Positions 52,450 through 60,667 of a stretch of DNA of 63,801 bases are shown one piece after another. The stretch's first letter is position 1. Every line of letters begins with the position of its first letter. Below the pieces are notes generated by a model. The model was not told the DNA's origin and searched no databases. It saw only the letters and a program-made list of their open reading frames with translations. The position numbers were made by a program, and so were the translations under genes. The DNA comes from a virus: positions 1 to 63,801 of IMG/VR virus record IMGVR_UViG_3300032236_000737; one strand, 5' to 3'.

Positions 52450-53455
52450 TTTATTTAAAAAAGCGGCATGTTTTACAGACATACACTTTGGACTTAAATC
52501 CAATAGTAGTGTACACAACCAAGACTGTGAAGCATTTGTAGATTGGTATATTGCAAAAGCTAAGGAGGAAGGTTGTGATACTGGGATTTTTCTGGGCGAT
52601 TGGCATCACAATCGTAATAGTCTTAACATTACTACTATGGACTACTCACTTCGAGCATTGGAGAAACTTGGACAAGCATTTGATAACTTTTATTTCTTTC
52701 CTGGCAATCACGACCTTTATTATAAAGATAAACGGGATATCCACTCAGTCGAGTTTGGCAAATATATTCCCGGAGTCACAGTGGTACATGAACCGACTAC
52801 CGTTGGGAACGTTACACTCTGTCCGTGGCTTGTCGGCGACGAATGGAAGTCATTAAAAGACTCTAAAAGCAAGTATATCTTTGGGCATTTTGAACTTCCA
52901 TTGTTCTATATGAACGCTATGGTACAGATGCCAGACCATGGTGAATTACAAGCGGCTGACTTGAAAGGCCCCGAGTATGTATTCAGTGGGCACTTCCATA
53001 AACGTCAGCAACAAGGCAACGTTGTTTATATTGGAAATGCATTTCCACACAACTATGCAGACACTTGGGACGATGAGCGTGGCATGATGGTATTAGAGTG
53101 GGGTGGTAAACCTGAGTACTTTAGCTGGGACAATCAACCCACATTCCGCACACTGAAATTAAGTGAATTGATCGACGGTGCAGACGAAATCATTAAACCT
53201 AAACAGCATCTACGTGTAACTTTAGACATTGATATTACCTACGAAGAAGCTAGTTTTATTAAAGAAAAGTTCATGGCGGACTACGACATTCGCGAGCTTA
53301 CTTTAATTGCAGAAAAGAAAGAAATAGAGATTAACACTAACATTGACATCCAAGCATTTGAAAGTGTGGATCAAATTGTTAGCAGTCAAATCATTAATAT
53401 CGACAGTGATACTTACGACAAAAACACACTGTTGAGCATTTATAATAGCCTATGA
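52442..53455 (+). CDS. 47: Recombination endonuclease subunit gp47 (Mre11/SbcD-like)
   Basis: A 337-residue metallophosphoesterase. The metal-binding motifs are all present: 'FTDIHFG', 'GDWHHNR', 'PGNHDL', 'GHFELP' and 'SGHFHKRQ'. With gp46 it forms the nuclease that resects DNA ends for recombination-driven replication. I place the start at GTG 52442, eight bases after AAGG and overlapping the gp55 stop; ATG 52427 would add five residues. It overlaps gene 46 by four bases. Confidence 0.9.
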   Translation: MSNLFKKAACFTDIHFGLKSNSSVHNQDCEAFVDWYIAKAKEEGCDTGIFLGDWHHNRNSLNITTMDYSLRALEKLGQAFDNFYFFPGNHDLYYKDKRDIHSVEFGKYIPGVTVVHEPTTVGNVTLCPWLVGDEWKSLKDSKSKYIFGHFELPLFYMNAMVQMPDHGELQAADLKGPEYVFSGHFHKRQQQGNVVYIGNAFPHNYADTWDDERGMMVLEWGGKPEYFSWDNQPTFRTLKLSELIDGADEIIKPKQHLRVTLDIDITYEEASFIKEKFMADYDIRELTLIAEKKEIEINTNIDIQAFESVDQIVSSQIINIDSDTYDKNTLLSIYNSL

Positions 53456-55230
53456 TAAAATTAAAAGAACTTACCGTTAAGAATTTCATGAGTGTGGGCA
53501 ACCAGACTCAAGCTGTAAATTTTGCCCAGCAAAACTTAACTTTAGTCTTGGGAGAAAACTTAGACCAAGGTGGAGATGACAGCGGAAGTCGTAACGGAAC
53601 AGGTAAAACTACCATTGTAAATGCCTTGAGTTATGCGTTGTTTGGTAATGCTTTAACTAACATTAAAAAAGATAATCTTATCAACAAAATTAACAACAAG
53701 GGTATGTTAGTCACGCTTGCGTTTGAAAAAGATGGTACAGATTATCGCATTGAACGTGGTAGAAAACCCAATGTTTTACAGTTTTTTGTCAACGACCAAG
53801 AACAAGAAACAGCTGAAACAGATGATGCACAAGGTGACGTCAGAGAGACACAAAAAGACTTAGATGACTTGCTGGGCATGAGCCATGATATGTTCAAGCA
53901 CGTGGTTGCTTTGAACACTTATACCGAGCCTTTCTTGAGTATGCGGGCTAATGATCAGCGGGTAATCATTGAACAATTACTAGGTATTACATTGCTATCT
54001 GAGAAAGCAGAAACTCTAAAAGAAATGATTAGATTGACCAAAGATCAAATCACACAAGAGTCTGCTAATATCGAAGCAACTAAGAAAAGTAACGAAAAAA
54101 TACAGTCTAGCATTGAAGGATTGTTCACAAGACAAAAGGCTTGGAATAATCAGCATACCCAAGAAGTTGAAAAAATTGCCCGTGCTATTGTAGAATTAGA
54201 AAGCGTAGATATCGAAGCTGAGCTTGCGAAGCACACGGAGCTGAAAGCGTATTTAGACAAATCAGCGAAGCTGAAAAGCCTAGAAAAGGAACGTGCTACT
54301 TTAGATAGCGCGATAGCGCAAGCGGAGCGAAGCGTCACGAAGTATGATCGCGAGCTCGGCTTATTGGCAAATAAGACTTGTCATGCCTGTGAGCAAGAAT
54401 TACACGATCATAAGCATGAAGAAATGACTGCTGTCGCACAAACACACCTCGATGAGGCCAGAAAATATCACGATAAGGTCCAACAAGATTCTGCAAAAAT
54501 TCAAGCAGAAATTCTAGCTCTTGGCGAAATCAATGGGCGACCTAACACATATTATGACACAGTGGAAGAGGCCTTTAAACATCAAAATAACTTAAAAACT
54601 CTGGAAAATCAGCTGACTATTAAAGCTGGTGAGACAGATCCTTACCAAGAGCAAATTGACGAATTGACCGATACTGCACTACAAGAAATCACTTGGGACA
54701 AGGTCAATCAACTTAATACTATCAAGGATCATCAGGAGTTTTTGCTTAAATTGCTAACGTCAAAAGACAGCTTTATACGTAAAAAGATCATAGATCAAAA
54801 CCTAGCGTACTTGAACAATCGTCTAACTTATTATCTTGACAAAATGGGCTTGCCGCATACTGTCTTGTTTAAGAATGACTTGACTGTGGAAATTACACAG
54901 CTAGGGCAAGACTTAGATTTTGACAATTTAAGTCGAGGAGAACGTAATCGTTTAATCTTGTCGCTGTCGTGGGCATTCCGCGATGTGTGGGAAAGTTTGT
55001 ATCATCCTATCAACTTGTTGTTTGTGGACGAGCTAATTGACAACGGCTTGGATGCGGCTGGAGTCGAGGGCGCACTGGCAGTATTAAAGAAAATGTCGCG
55101 TGAACGCAAGAAGAATATTTTCCTTATTTCACACAAGGACGAACTAATCGGACGTGTGAACAATGTACTTAAAGTTGTTAAGGAAAACGGCTTCACGTCG
55201 TATGCTAACGACTTGGAAATCAATGAGTAA
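53452..55230 (+). CDS. 46: Recombination endonuclease subunit gp46 (Rad50/SbcC-like)
   Basis: A 592-residue SMC-like ATPase. Walker A 'GSRNGTGKTT' is at 45-54. Two coiled-coil arms flank the zinc hook 'CHAC' (Cys 310 and 313). The ABC signature 'LSRGERNR' is near 493 and Walker B 'LLFVDELID' near 522, with an 'ISHKDE' His switch. It pairs with gp47. The stretch 54205-54360, in the arm just before the hook, has more G+C and three copies of GCGAAGC, unlike the rest of the gene. Confidence 0.92.
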   Translation: MIKLKELTVKNFMSVGNQTQAVNFAQQNLTLVLGENLDQGGDDSGSRNGTGKTTIVNALSYALFGNALTNIKKDNLINKINNKGMLVTLAFEKDGTDYRIERGRKPNVLQFFVNDQEQETAETDDAQGDVRETQKDLDDLLGMSHDMFKHVVALNTYTEPFLSMRANDQRVIIEQLLGITLLSEKAETLKEMIRLTKDQITQESANIEATKKSNEKIQSSIEGLFTRQKAWNNQHTQEVEKIARAIVELESVDIEAELAKHTELKAYLDKSAKLKSLEKERATLDSAIAQAERSVTKYDRELGLLANKTCHACEQELHDHKHEEMTAVAQTHLDEARKYHDKVQQDSAKIQAEILALGEINGRPNTYYDTVEEAFKHQNNLKTLENQLTIKAGETDPYQEQIDELTDTALQEITWDKVNQLNTIKDHQEFLLKLLTSKDSFIRKKIIDQNLAYLNNRLTYYLDKMGLPHTVLFKNDLTVEITQLGQDLDFDNLSRGERNRLILSLSWAFRDVWESLYHPINLLFVDELIDNGLDAAGVEGALAVLKKMSRERKKNIFLISHKDELIGRVNNVLKVVKENGFTSYANDLEINE

Positions 55231-55501
55231 ACACGTTGAGCCAAGTCCATACCAAAATGAAGAGTCGCATGAACGACTCATGGCGGCGTTTAAAGAATAT
55301 TTTAAGGCTAATCAAGATTGGCAGGCAAAAGGCACACGTAGGGCAGGCGAAAATATGCGCTATTGGTTGGCGCAAATAAGAATTATAGCAAAGGATCGTA
55401 GGGCACACGTACAGCAATATCGTGTGTGGCTGGACAAGGACAAGGCAGCTCGTAAGGCAAACCAAAAAGGCTCATCGGAGGACTCGGCAGACACTAATTA
55501 G
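55223..55501 (+). CDS. Small basic conserved phage protein
   Basis: A 92-residue protein starting at ATG 55223, overlapping the gene 46 stop (ATGAGTAA). The core 'KGTRRAGENMRYWLAQIRIIAKDRRAHVQQYR' is a basic helix pattern frequent in short T4-like phage proteins. The basic charge suggests nucleic-acid binding, which is not shown. Its place after the recombination genes fits a replication-related role. Confidence 0.55.
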   Translation: MSKHVEPSPYQNEESHERLMAAFKEYFKANQDWQAKGTRRAGENMRYWLAQIRIIAKDRRAHVQQYRVWLDKDKAARKANQKGSSEDSADTN

Positions 55502-55504
55502 TGT

Positions 55505-55930
55505 ATGTCTTGGTACTACGAAAATCAAATTGTTGAAGAACTTCCGGAAGATTGTGTTGGGTTTGTATACATTATAACAAACACATTATCCGGGCGTATG
55601 TACATAGGCAAAAAACTAGCAAAATTTTCTAAGACTACCTATAAAGTAGTCAAATTAAAAAACGGCACAAAGAAGAAAAAGAAAATCCGTGGTAAGATTG
55701 ACAGCGATTGGCGCACCTATTATGGTAGTAGCCCAGAGCTTACAAAAGATATCACGCAGTTAGGTCAAGAAAACTTTCGCAGGGAAATACTATTTTACTG
55801 TAAATCCAAGGCAGAAACGTCATATATAGAGGCTCGTGAACAATTCAGCCGTCGTGTGCTGGAATCAAATGACTATTATAACGGTCATATTCAAGTGCGT
55901 GTACACGGTTCACATATACTCAAATCATAA
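55505..55930 (+). CDS. GIY-YIG family nuclease
   Basis: A 141-residue protein with the GIY-YIG fold. 'GFVYI' (19-23) and 'YIGKK' (33-37) replace the name motif, 'DWRTYYGSSPEL' follows, and 'ETSYIEAREQF' brings the catalytic Glu near 109. A Lys-rich insert (50-64) probably contacts DNA. The family includes homing nucleases and repair enzymes. There is no second DNA-binding domain, so a homing role is not assured. The structured non-coding region follows directly. Confidence 0.75.
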   Translation: MSWYYENQIVEELPEDCVGFVYIITNTLSGRMYIGKKLAKFSKTTYKVVKLKNGTKKKKKIRGKIDSDWRTYYGSSPELTKDITQLGQENFRREILFYCKSKAETSYIEAREQFSRRVLESNDYYNGHIQVRVHGSHILKS

Positions 55931-55934
55931 TAAT

Positions 55935-56412
55935 TTAGGCTCGTTACATCACCAAATAAGCCCGCACTGGCGTTGATATAGTGTCCGTAATCCGTTCTGA
56001 TGTGTGACGGTAAGGTAGTTCTGCTTGGTGACAGAGTTATAAATCACTATCCTTAACAGGACGCGGATGAGATATGCCATAACTCATTTGATTTATAAGG
56101 AGTAATCGCTGGCTAAAAGAGGGGTAGTGGCCCCACGTTTACAAATATGTTAGCGTATATTTGTAAGCCGCCGTCATATAAAGACAGCATGAGCAGGTAC
56201 CGGATGACCGCCTGTGTTTTAGTGCTAACGCTAAGTGATATTGTTCGACTCAGATAATGTCCAAAAAATACTTTGCCCTGCCTGGGCAAAGTGTGACTGA
56301 ACGATCTAGATAATATCTTTAACGCTTCGCGTTTAATTAACTACTAACTACTCTTTAATAGAACTTGAATAGTTCGAGCGAAAGCGATGAACAGAAGAAC
56401 GCAAGTTCTTCT
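55935..56412 (+). ncRNA. Candidate large structured RNA in a gene-free region
   Basis: No convincing reading frame fills these ~480 bases, in a genome where genes otherwise overlap. Perfect stems seen: 55949-55955 with 56025-56031 (7 bp); 56037-56046 with 56089-56098 (10 bp) enclosing 56066-56071 with 56083-56088; 56139-56148 with 56157-56166 (10 bp); 56270-56278 with 56284-56292 (9 bp); 56361-56365 with 56371-56375; and 56393-56400 with 56405-56412 around a GCAA tetraloop. The loop TTAGCGT (56150-56156) is complementary to ACGCTAA (56228-56234), a likely pseudoknot. The strand is inferred from the flanking genes. The exact ends and the family are unknown. Confidence 0.6.
56393..56412 (+). 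other. GNRA-tetraloop hairpin at the 3' end of the structured region
   Basis: AGAAGAAC (56393-56400) pairs with GTTCTTCT (56405-56412) around GCAA, followed by TTAAAG. The T run is too short for a strong terminator, but the hairpin could define the 3' end of the RNA. Confidence 0.6.
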
Positions 56413-56422
56413 TTAAAGTAAC

Positions 56423-56430
56423 GATAAATA
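56423..56430 (+). promoter_or_regulatory. Late-promoter motif right before the hydrophobic-protein gene
   Basis: GATAAATA ends five bases before ATG 56436. If it works as in T4, transcription would start at or just after the ATG, giving a leaderless message. It may instead serve an internal start or be fortuitous. Confidence 0.4.
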
Positions 56431-56435
56431 TCTTT

Positions 56436-57335
56436 ATGAAACTTCACGAATTACTTGATAATGACTCCTTACGAACTAATGAAGGACTAGCATCTTGGTT
56501 AGTTAAAACAGGTGCTAAGATGGGAGGCAAAGCTGCCGTTAAAGCTGGACTTAAAGGGTCTGCTCCTGCTGCCGAGAAAGTGGCTACAAAAGTTGCAAAG
56601 TCTGGTGTAGTAGACAAAGGATTTAAAGCCATATTTAAAGTAGGCGAAATCGTCAAGTGGCTGGTAAGCATTGGATTTGGTTATAGTGTAGCCAAACCAG
56701 TTTATGACTACTATACAAATGTTAGCAAAGCTGAAGACAACTACAAAGCAGGTGCTACTAGCCAAGAAGAATATCAATATATCCGTCAGCAACTGATGGG
56801 TCTTATGTTGACCAAGATTGCTGTCTTATTAGAAGGTGCGGCATTTTTAGGATCTATTGGTCTAGTTGCTAAAATCTTGGGCATTTTTAAATTTATTCCG
56901 GGAGTTGGATTAATTTTAAGAACAGTCTTGGCTATGGATACTGCGGCCGCTGCCGCATTCTTAGTAGCACTTAACAGTGAGTTTGGTCGCAAGTGGATTA
57001 CTAAAATTGCTTTCTTCCATCTAAGTGAAATTTTCCCTAGTTTGAAAGGCAGTCAATGGGATTTAGATATTGCAGATGTACTAGGTGCTGGCGGTGTTTG
57101 GATTACAGACGAATTTAAAAAGTTAATTGGTAAAGAAGATCCGGCAGATGCTCCTATTCAAGGAAATACTCCTGCTCAACAAGCTGGAAGAACTCCAGAC
57201 GACAAAGCTACTGATACTGCTCAAAAACAACATGCTGACCAGCAGACTAAAGACACAGATGAATGGGAACAAATTGCCCCAGGACGTGAGCAAAATAAAC
57301 GTACGGGTGTTATCCGTATGAATGACAAATATTAA
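56436..57335 (+). CDS. Hydrophobic late protein of unknown function
   Basis: A 299-residue protein. The N-terminus 'MKLHELLDND' resembles the start of other late phage proteins. Hydrophobic segments lie at about 72-92 and 112-176, the latter long enough for two or three membrane helices ('IAVLLEGAAFLGSIGLVAKILGIF'). The last 70 residues are Gln/Thr/Asp-rich and probably disordered. No Shine-Dalgarno site is visible. It could be a membrane-active virion protein or an injected protein; I do not recognise a family. Its stop overlaps the convergent stop in TTAA. Confidence 0.5.
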   Translation: MKLHELLDNDSLRTNEGLASWLVKTGAKMGGKAAVKAGLKGSAPAAEKVATKVAKSGVVDKGFKAIFKVGEIVKWLVSIGFGYSVAKPVYDYYTNVSKAEDNYKAGATSQEEYQYIRQQLMGLMLTKIAVLLEGAAFLGSIGLVAKILGIFKFIPGVGLILRTVLAMDTAAAAAFLVALNSEFGRKWITKIAFFHLSEIFPSLKGSQWDLDIADVLGAGGVWITDEFKKLIGKEDPADAPIQGNTPAQQAGRTPDDKATDTAQKQHADQQTKDTDEWEQIAPGREQNKRTGVIRMNDKY

Positions 57336-57568
57336 ATCAACGGCATTCCGCTGTTTTTAGTATTTTCAAAGTTGTCATTAACTATTTCATAAAAGATTGC
57401 ACGATCTTCGTGTGAGTAACGATCTAATAAATCGTTAACTGTAACGCCGCCTCGCATGTACCAACTGATTCTGTACAACTCTAATTTAAAATCTTTTACG
57501 TATTTTTCAAGCCTAATCAAGTCTTCTTGAATTTCCTGGGCGGATAGTCCGATTAGGCTTGTCCGAAA
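57332..57568 (-). CDS. -1 frameshift extension of gp26
   Basis: This frame has no usable start of its own. Before it comes a TAA and no ATG or GTG; the only candidate, TTG at 57520, lies partly in an RNA stem. It is reached by a -1 slip at 57565-57571 and adds about 78 residues to gp26 ('RTSLIGLSAQEIQEDLIRLEKY', then 'ELYRISWYMRGGVTVNDLL'), making a product near 349 residues. The helical, charged content fits a tail-assembly chaperone extension that would contact the tape measure protein, encoded divergently next door. It may correspond to T4 gp51 by position. Confidence 0.65.
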   Translation of the reverse strand, partial: FRTSLIGLSAQEIQEDLIRLEKYVKDFKLELYRISWYMRGGVTVNDLLDRYSHEDRAIFYEIVNDNFENTKNSGMPLI

Positions 57569-57571
57569 AAA
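57508..57571 (-). promoter_or_regulatory. Programmed -1 frameshift signal
   Basis: On the minus strand the heptamer T TTT TTC (57571-57565) stands in the gp26 frame as the canonical X XXY YYZ slippery site. Three bases later CAAGCCTAATC (57561-57551) pairs perfectly with GATTAGGCTTG (57518-57508), an 11-bp stem with a 32-base loop. The gp26 stop codon lies within the 5' arm. The spacer is shorter than the usual 5-9 bases unless the foot of the stem opens. Confidence 0.75.
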
Positions 57572-58380
57572 CTTGTTTGATCCATAGTTATAGTAAGTTC
57601 GTCTTTACCTTGACACTCATCACATTCTATAGGGAATGTAGGAATCATCCAAGCATCGCGATTCTTTTCAAACTGTTCTTTAATGCGAGCAAATATTTCT
57701 CTATCGCAATTTTCCAACCATTCATTGATATAAGCACGTTCAGTTACATTTACTTTATCAGTTTGTACACTATCAATGCTTAGACTGTACAGCTCATTTT
57801 GCATACGACCCAAATCGTCAAACAATGAATTTAGAATCTTTTGTTGCTCTTCTTCGTTTTCAATACGATTAGCTTGTGATAATTTTTGTTGTAATTGAAA
57901 GTTCTTTAACCCAAACTCGTTGCTTTGTGAATAAGTCAACGGTTTCATATTGATTACTAAATCGTCTAATACTAGTTTGTTATTAAAGTGAGCAGTAGTA
58001 AAGTGTTCAATCAAACGATTTAAATCGACATTATATTCTCCAAGATTTCCGCAATGGGGGCAAGTTTTTTCCACGCCCATGTCTGCACCAAATGTAGCAA
58101 TACGTATAGCTGTGAACATTAAGTCAGTGTCCAGAACACTTAACTCTGCGGCATTCTTAATACTAGGACAGCAACTTTCGATAACACGAATATTGCTTTC
58201 ACCGGTTAGTAATGCATCTGGAGTCTTCATGATAATTTCATCCATGCCAGTCATACCGTATACTGGAATGCTATTAACGTCTCCTTGTATAGTTCCTGGC
58301 TTGCTGTAGACGCCTTGACTAGGTAGTTTTACAAAGATTTTAGGTTGTCTAAAGTGTTGTGCTAATGGATTATTTGCCAT
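57553..58380 (-). CDS. 26: Baseplate hub protein gp26
   Basis: A 275-residue member of the T4 baseplate (gp26) family. Seen: the start 'NPLAQHFRQPKIFVKLPSQGVY', 'VYGMTGMDEIIMKTPDALLTGES', a zinc-ribbon-like pair 'CPHCGN' (about 107) and 'CDECQG' (about 257), and 'LDTDLMFTAIRIATFG'. T4 gp26 is 208 residues and takes part in hub assembly. The gene ends in a slippery heptamer that leads to an extended form. A perfect late-promoter motif lies 30 bases upstream. Confidence 0.82.
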   Translation of the reverse strand: MANNPLAQHFRQPKIFVKLPSQGVYSKPGTIQGDVNSIPVYGMTGMDEIIMKTPDALLTGESNIRVIESCCPSIKNAAELSVLDTDLMFTAIRIATFGADMGVEKTCPHCGNLGEYNVDLNRLIEHFTTAHFNNKLVLDDLVINMKPLTYSQSNEFGLKNFQLQQKLSQANRIENEEEQQKILNSLFDDLGRMQNELYSLSIDSVQTDKVNVTERAYINEWLENCDREIFARIKEQFEKNRDAWMIPTFPIECDECQGKDELTITMDQTSFFGQA

Positions 58381-58391
58381 TTTTGGCTCCT

Positions 58392-58399
58392 GATAAATA
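58392..58399 (+). promoter_or_regulatory. Late-promoter motif for the tape measure and head operon
   Basis: GATAAATA, 43 bases before ATG 58442. It is paired with a divergent motif 10 bases away for gene 26, so the two late transcripts start from one short region. Confidence 0.5.
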
Positions 58400-58409
58400 T
58401 AATATGTAG

Positions 58410-58417
58410 TATTTATA
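58410..58417 (-). promoter_or_regulatory. Late-promoter motif for gene 26
   Basis: TATAAATA, identical to the T4 late consensus, reads on the minus strand from 58417 to 58410, 30 bases before ATG 58380. GGAG follows at a good distance from the start. Confidence 0.65.
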
Positions 58418-58441
58418 TACGCACTTTTCTGGTGGAAAATA

Positions 58442-60667
58442 ATGGCAAAACTTGATGCAGAAGATTATGAAGGTATAGCGAAAGCGTTATCTACACAAGG
58501 CCGCTTTGGCGGAAATTCCGCACCTCCTCCTCCTTCTAGTGGCAGTAGTGGCGGGTCTGGAATAATTGATAATGCCATATCTGGAATAGGCAAACTTGGC
58601 TCAGGCAGTTATAACACTGCCGCGGCTTTACAAGATACTGCTGGTATTATTTCAAAAGTTTCACCTACACTAGGATCAGCACTAGGCGGAATAGCTAAAG
58701 GTGCTACTGATACCAATGAGATGATTCGCAGTACCGGCAAGGCTGGTGTTAATTTTGGTAATGATATAGGTCAAGCTAGAGAAAGTATCACTGGCGCTCG
58801 TATGGACTTGGGTCAGTTTAACAACATGGTCCGTAAAAATAGTACAGACTTTGCTGGTTTAGGACAAGGTGTTGATCAAGGTACAAAGAATCAGCTAAAA
58901 TTAAATCAAGCTGTTATTGAACAAGCAGATATTCAAGGTAGTTTAGCAGAAAAATTAATGCAAAGCGGTGTAACTGCTGATGATTTTAGTACAGCTACTA
59001 GATTAGTTACACTAAACAGTCGTGCAGGCATGTTACAAGATAAAGAACGTGCGGCCCGTGCAACTCAGAGTGCTATTGAACTTGCCGATGAGATGGACAA
59101 GTTAGCTAAGATTACTGGTAAGAGCAAAGAGCAACAAGCTAACGACTTAGAAAAACAAATGCGTAAAGCAGACGTTCAGGCAACATTGTTGCAAATGGAC
59201 GATCAGCAACAACAAAACTATAAGAAAGCACAATTAACATTTGGTACATTGGGTGAAGGTGTACAAGACTTAGCAAGTGAAATTGTAACAGGCGGTGTTC
59301 GTACTAAAGAAGGTGCGGCGGCCATGAGTGCATTAGGGCCAGCTGGTAAAGAATTTGAACAAGCATTGAAACAACAAATGGCTGCTCGTACTCCAGCAGA
59401 GAAAGCGGCCGCTGAAGCACAGATGAACCTTGCTAAACAGCACATTAGTGAATATCAAGCTAGTAAGGAATATAGAGATAAACTTGCATATGACCGTAGT
59501 GCAAGTGGTGATGCCGCTAGAAAAATGTTCACCGAGAACAAAGAAATGCAAGGCAAGTTGCAAACAGCTGGGTTAATTGAAAAAGAAACAGGTAAACCAG
59601 CAACTAGTGAACAAGTTATTGCTACACAACAACGAGCCGCAGACAGACAAACTAAAGGTCAAGATGTAGACACTGGTAAAGATTTAAAAGGCGCGGGCAC
59701 AGGCCGTGCAATTAACCAAGCAGACTTTGAATTAGGATCGGTTAGTGCAGGTTTAAACACTGGATTTAGAAAAATTAACGATGCGATTGCTCCTACACCT
59801 GAAGCACTTGAAAAAATGACACAAAAAGCCAGAGAGTTTGGCTTAGGAACTCAAGCGGGTGTTGCTGGAAAAATAGATCAAGGTGCAACTGCCGCACAGA
59901 ACTTTGTAGGAGTCAGACCACAAAATACACAAAGTGGTACTTTTAATCCTGAAACAGGAGAAGTAAAGAAAGTATCCCGTGAGTTTGGTAGTCCAGGTGT
60001 TGATCAATTCCTAAAAGGCGGATCCTTTGGCGGAATGTTTGAACAGTTTGGCAAAGGAACTCCAGCAGTACTACACGGCGAAGAGATGGTTGCTACTAAA
60101 AATCAAATGACTCAAATGCTAGGCAATATGTCTAAAGGTATGCCTGGTATTGGAGGAAGCTTCAATGCCAGTGATATGATGAAAGGAATGGAAGGCGCCC
60201 AAAGTTTAACTAAAGCCGATCAAGCTGGTATGCGAGAAGCATTGAGCAAAATGGGCGACAAAGAACGTTTGTCTATGATGCAAACTGGAGATTTAAATTC
60301 TCCAATGATGCAAGAACTGAAAAAGATGATGGGTGAAGGTGCATTCCAAGGCCCGATGCCAAGTCTTAGTGGCAAAAATGCTATGCCTGGAATTCCAAAA
60401 ATTCCAGAAATACCAAAAATTACTCCACCTTCTATTACACCTCCACCTCCACCAGCACCTACTGCCGCACCAAAACAAGAAGATGCAGGTAATATTCAAA
60501 AGAAAGCCGCACCAGCAACAGCAGATGTAACCATGAAAGACCTGAAAGACCAGCTTGTTCACTTAAATAGAAGTATAGAGAAGCTAGTTAGCCATAGTGC
60601 CGATACAGCAGATGCCGCGCATAAGCAGGTTAAAGCAACTAAGAGCATGAGTGGAAACAGGCTTTAA
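58442..60667 (+). CDS. Tail tape measure-like protein
   Basis: A 741-residue, largely helical protein rich in Ala, Gln, Lys and Gly. Long heptad-like stretches cover about 150-370. The C-terminal 'GTPAVLHGEEMVATKNQM' is a hallmark found near the end of many tape measure proteins. A Pro-rich linker (about 650-680) and a final helix follow. It would set tail length and sit inside the tube, like T4 gp29 (590 residues). It lies next to gp26 and its frameshifted extension, as expected of a chaperone client. Assignment by pattern and position. Confidence 0.65.
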   Translation: MAKLDAEDYEGIAKALSTQGRFGGNSAPPPPSSGSSGGSGIIDNAISGIGKLGSGSYNTAAALQDTAGIISKVSPTLGSALGGIAKGATDTNEMIRSTGKAGVNFGNDIGQARESITGARMDLGQFNNMVRKNSTDFAGLGQGVDQGTKNQLKLNQAVIEQADIQGSLAEKLMQSGVTADDFSTATRLVTLNSRAGMLQDKERAARATQSAIELADEMDKLAKITGKSKEQQANDLEKQMRKADVQATLLQMDDQQQQNYKKAQLTFGTLGEGVQDLASEIVTGGVRTKEGAAAMSALGPAGKEFEQALKQQMAARTPAEKAAAEAQMNLAKQHISEYQASKEYRDKLAYDRSASGDAARKMFTENKEMQGKLQTAGLIEKETGKPATSEQVIATQQRAADRQTKGQDVDTGKDLKGAGTGRAINQADFELGSVSAGLNTGFRKINDAIAPTPEALEKMTQKAREFGLGTQAGVAGKIDQGATAAQNFVGVRPQNTQSGTFNPETGEVKKVSREFGSPGVDQFLKGGSFGGMFEQFGKGTPAVLHGEEMVATKNQMTQMLGNMSKGMPGIGGSFNASDMMKGMEGAQSLTKADQAGMREALSKMGDKERLSMMQTGDLNSPMMQELKKMMGEGAFQGPMPSLSGKNAMPGIPKIPEIPKITPPSITPPPPPAPTAAPKQEDAGNIQKKAAPATADVTMKDLKDQLVHLNRSIEKLVSHSADTADAAHKQVKATKSMSGNRL

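Noticed and set aside
55935-56412. Group I intron in the structured region
   Set aside because: A stretch such as GTTCGACTCAGA...GTCC faintly recalls group I core elements, and a GIY-YIG gene is adjacent. I could not place P, Q, R and S in order, and the flanks are not halves of one gene.
55935-56412. tRNA or tmRNA genes
   Set aside because: A T-loop-like TTGTTCGACTCA is present, but no acceptor stem, anticodon arm or CCA end can be built around it.
55505-56412. Mobile element (homing nuclease with its RNA)
   Set aside because: No target-site duplication, inverted ends or interrupted gene is seen. The nuclease lacks a recognisable second DNA-binding domain, so mobility cannot be supported.
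57332-57520. Independent gene starting at TTG 57520
   Set aside because: The TTG lies at the edge of the 11-bp stem with only weak ribosome-site similarity, while a full -1 slippery site precedes it. It remains the fallback explanation.
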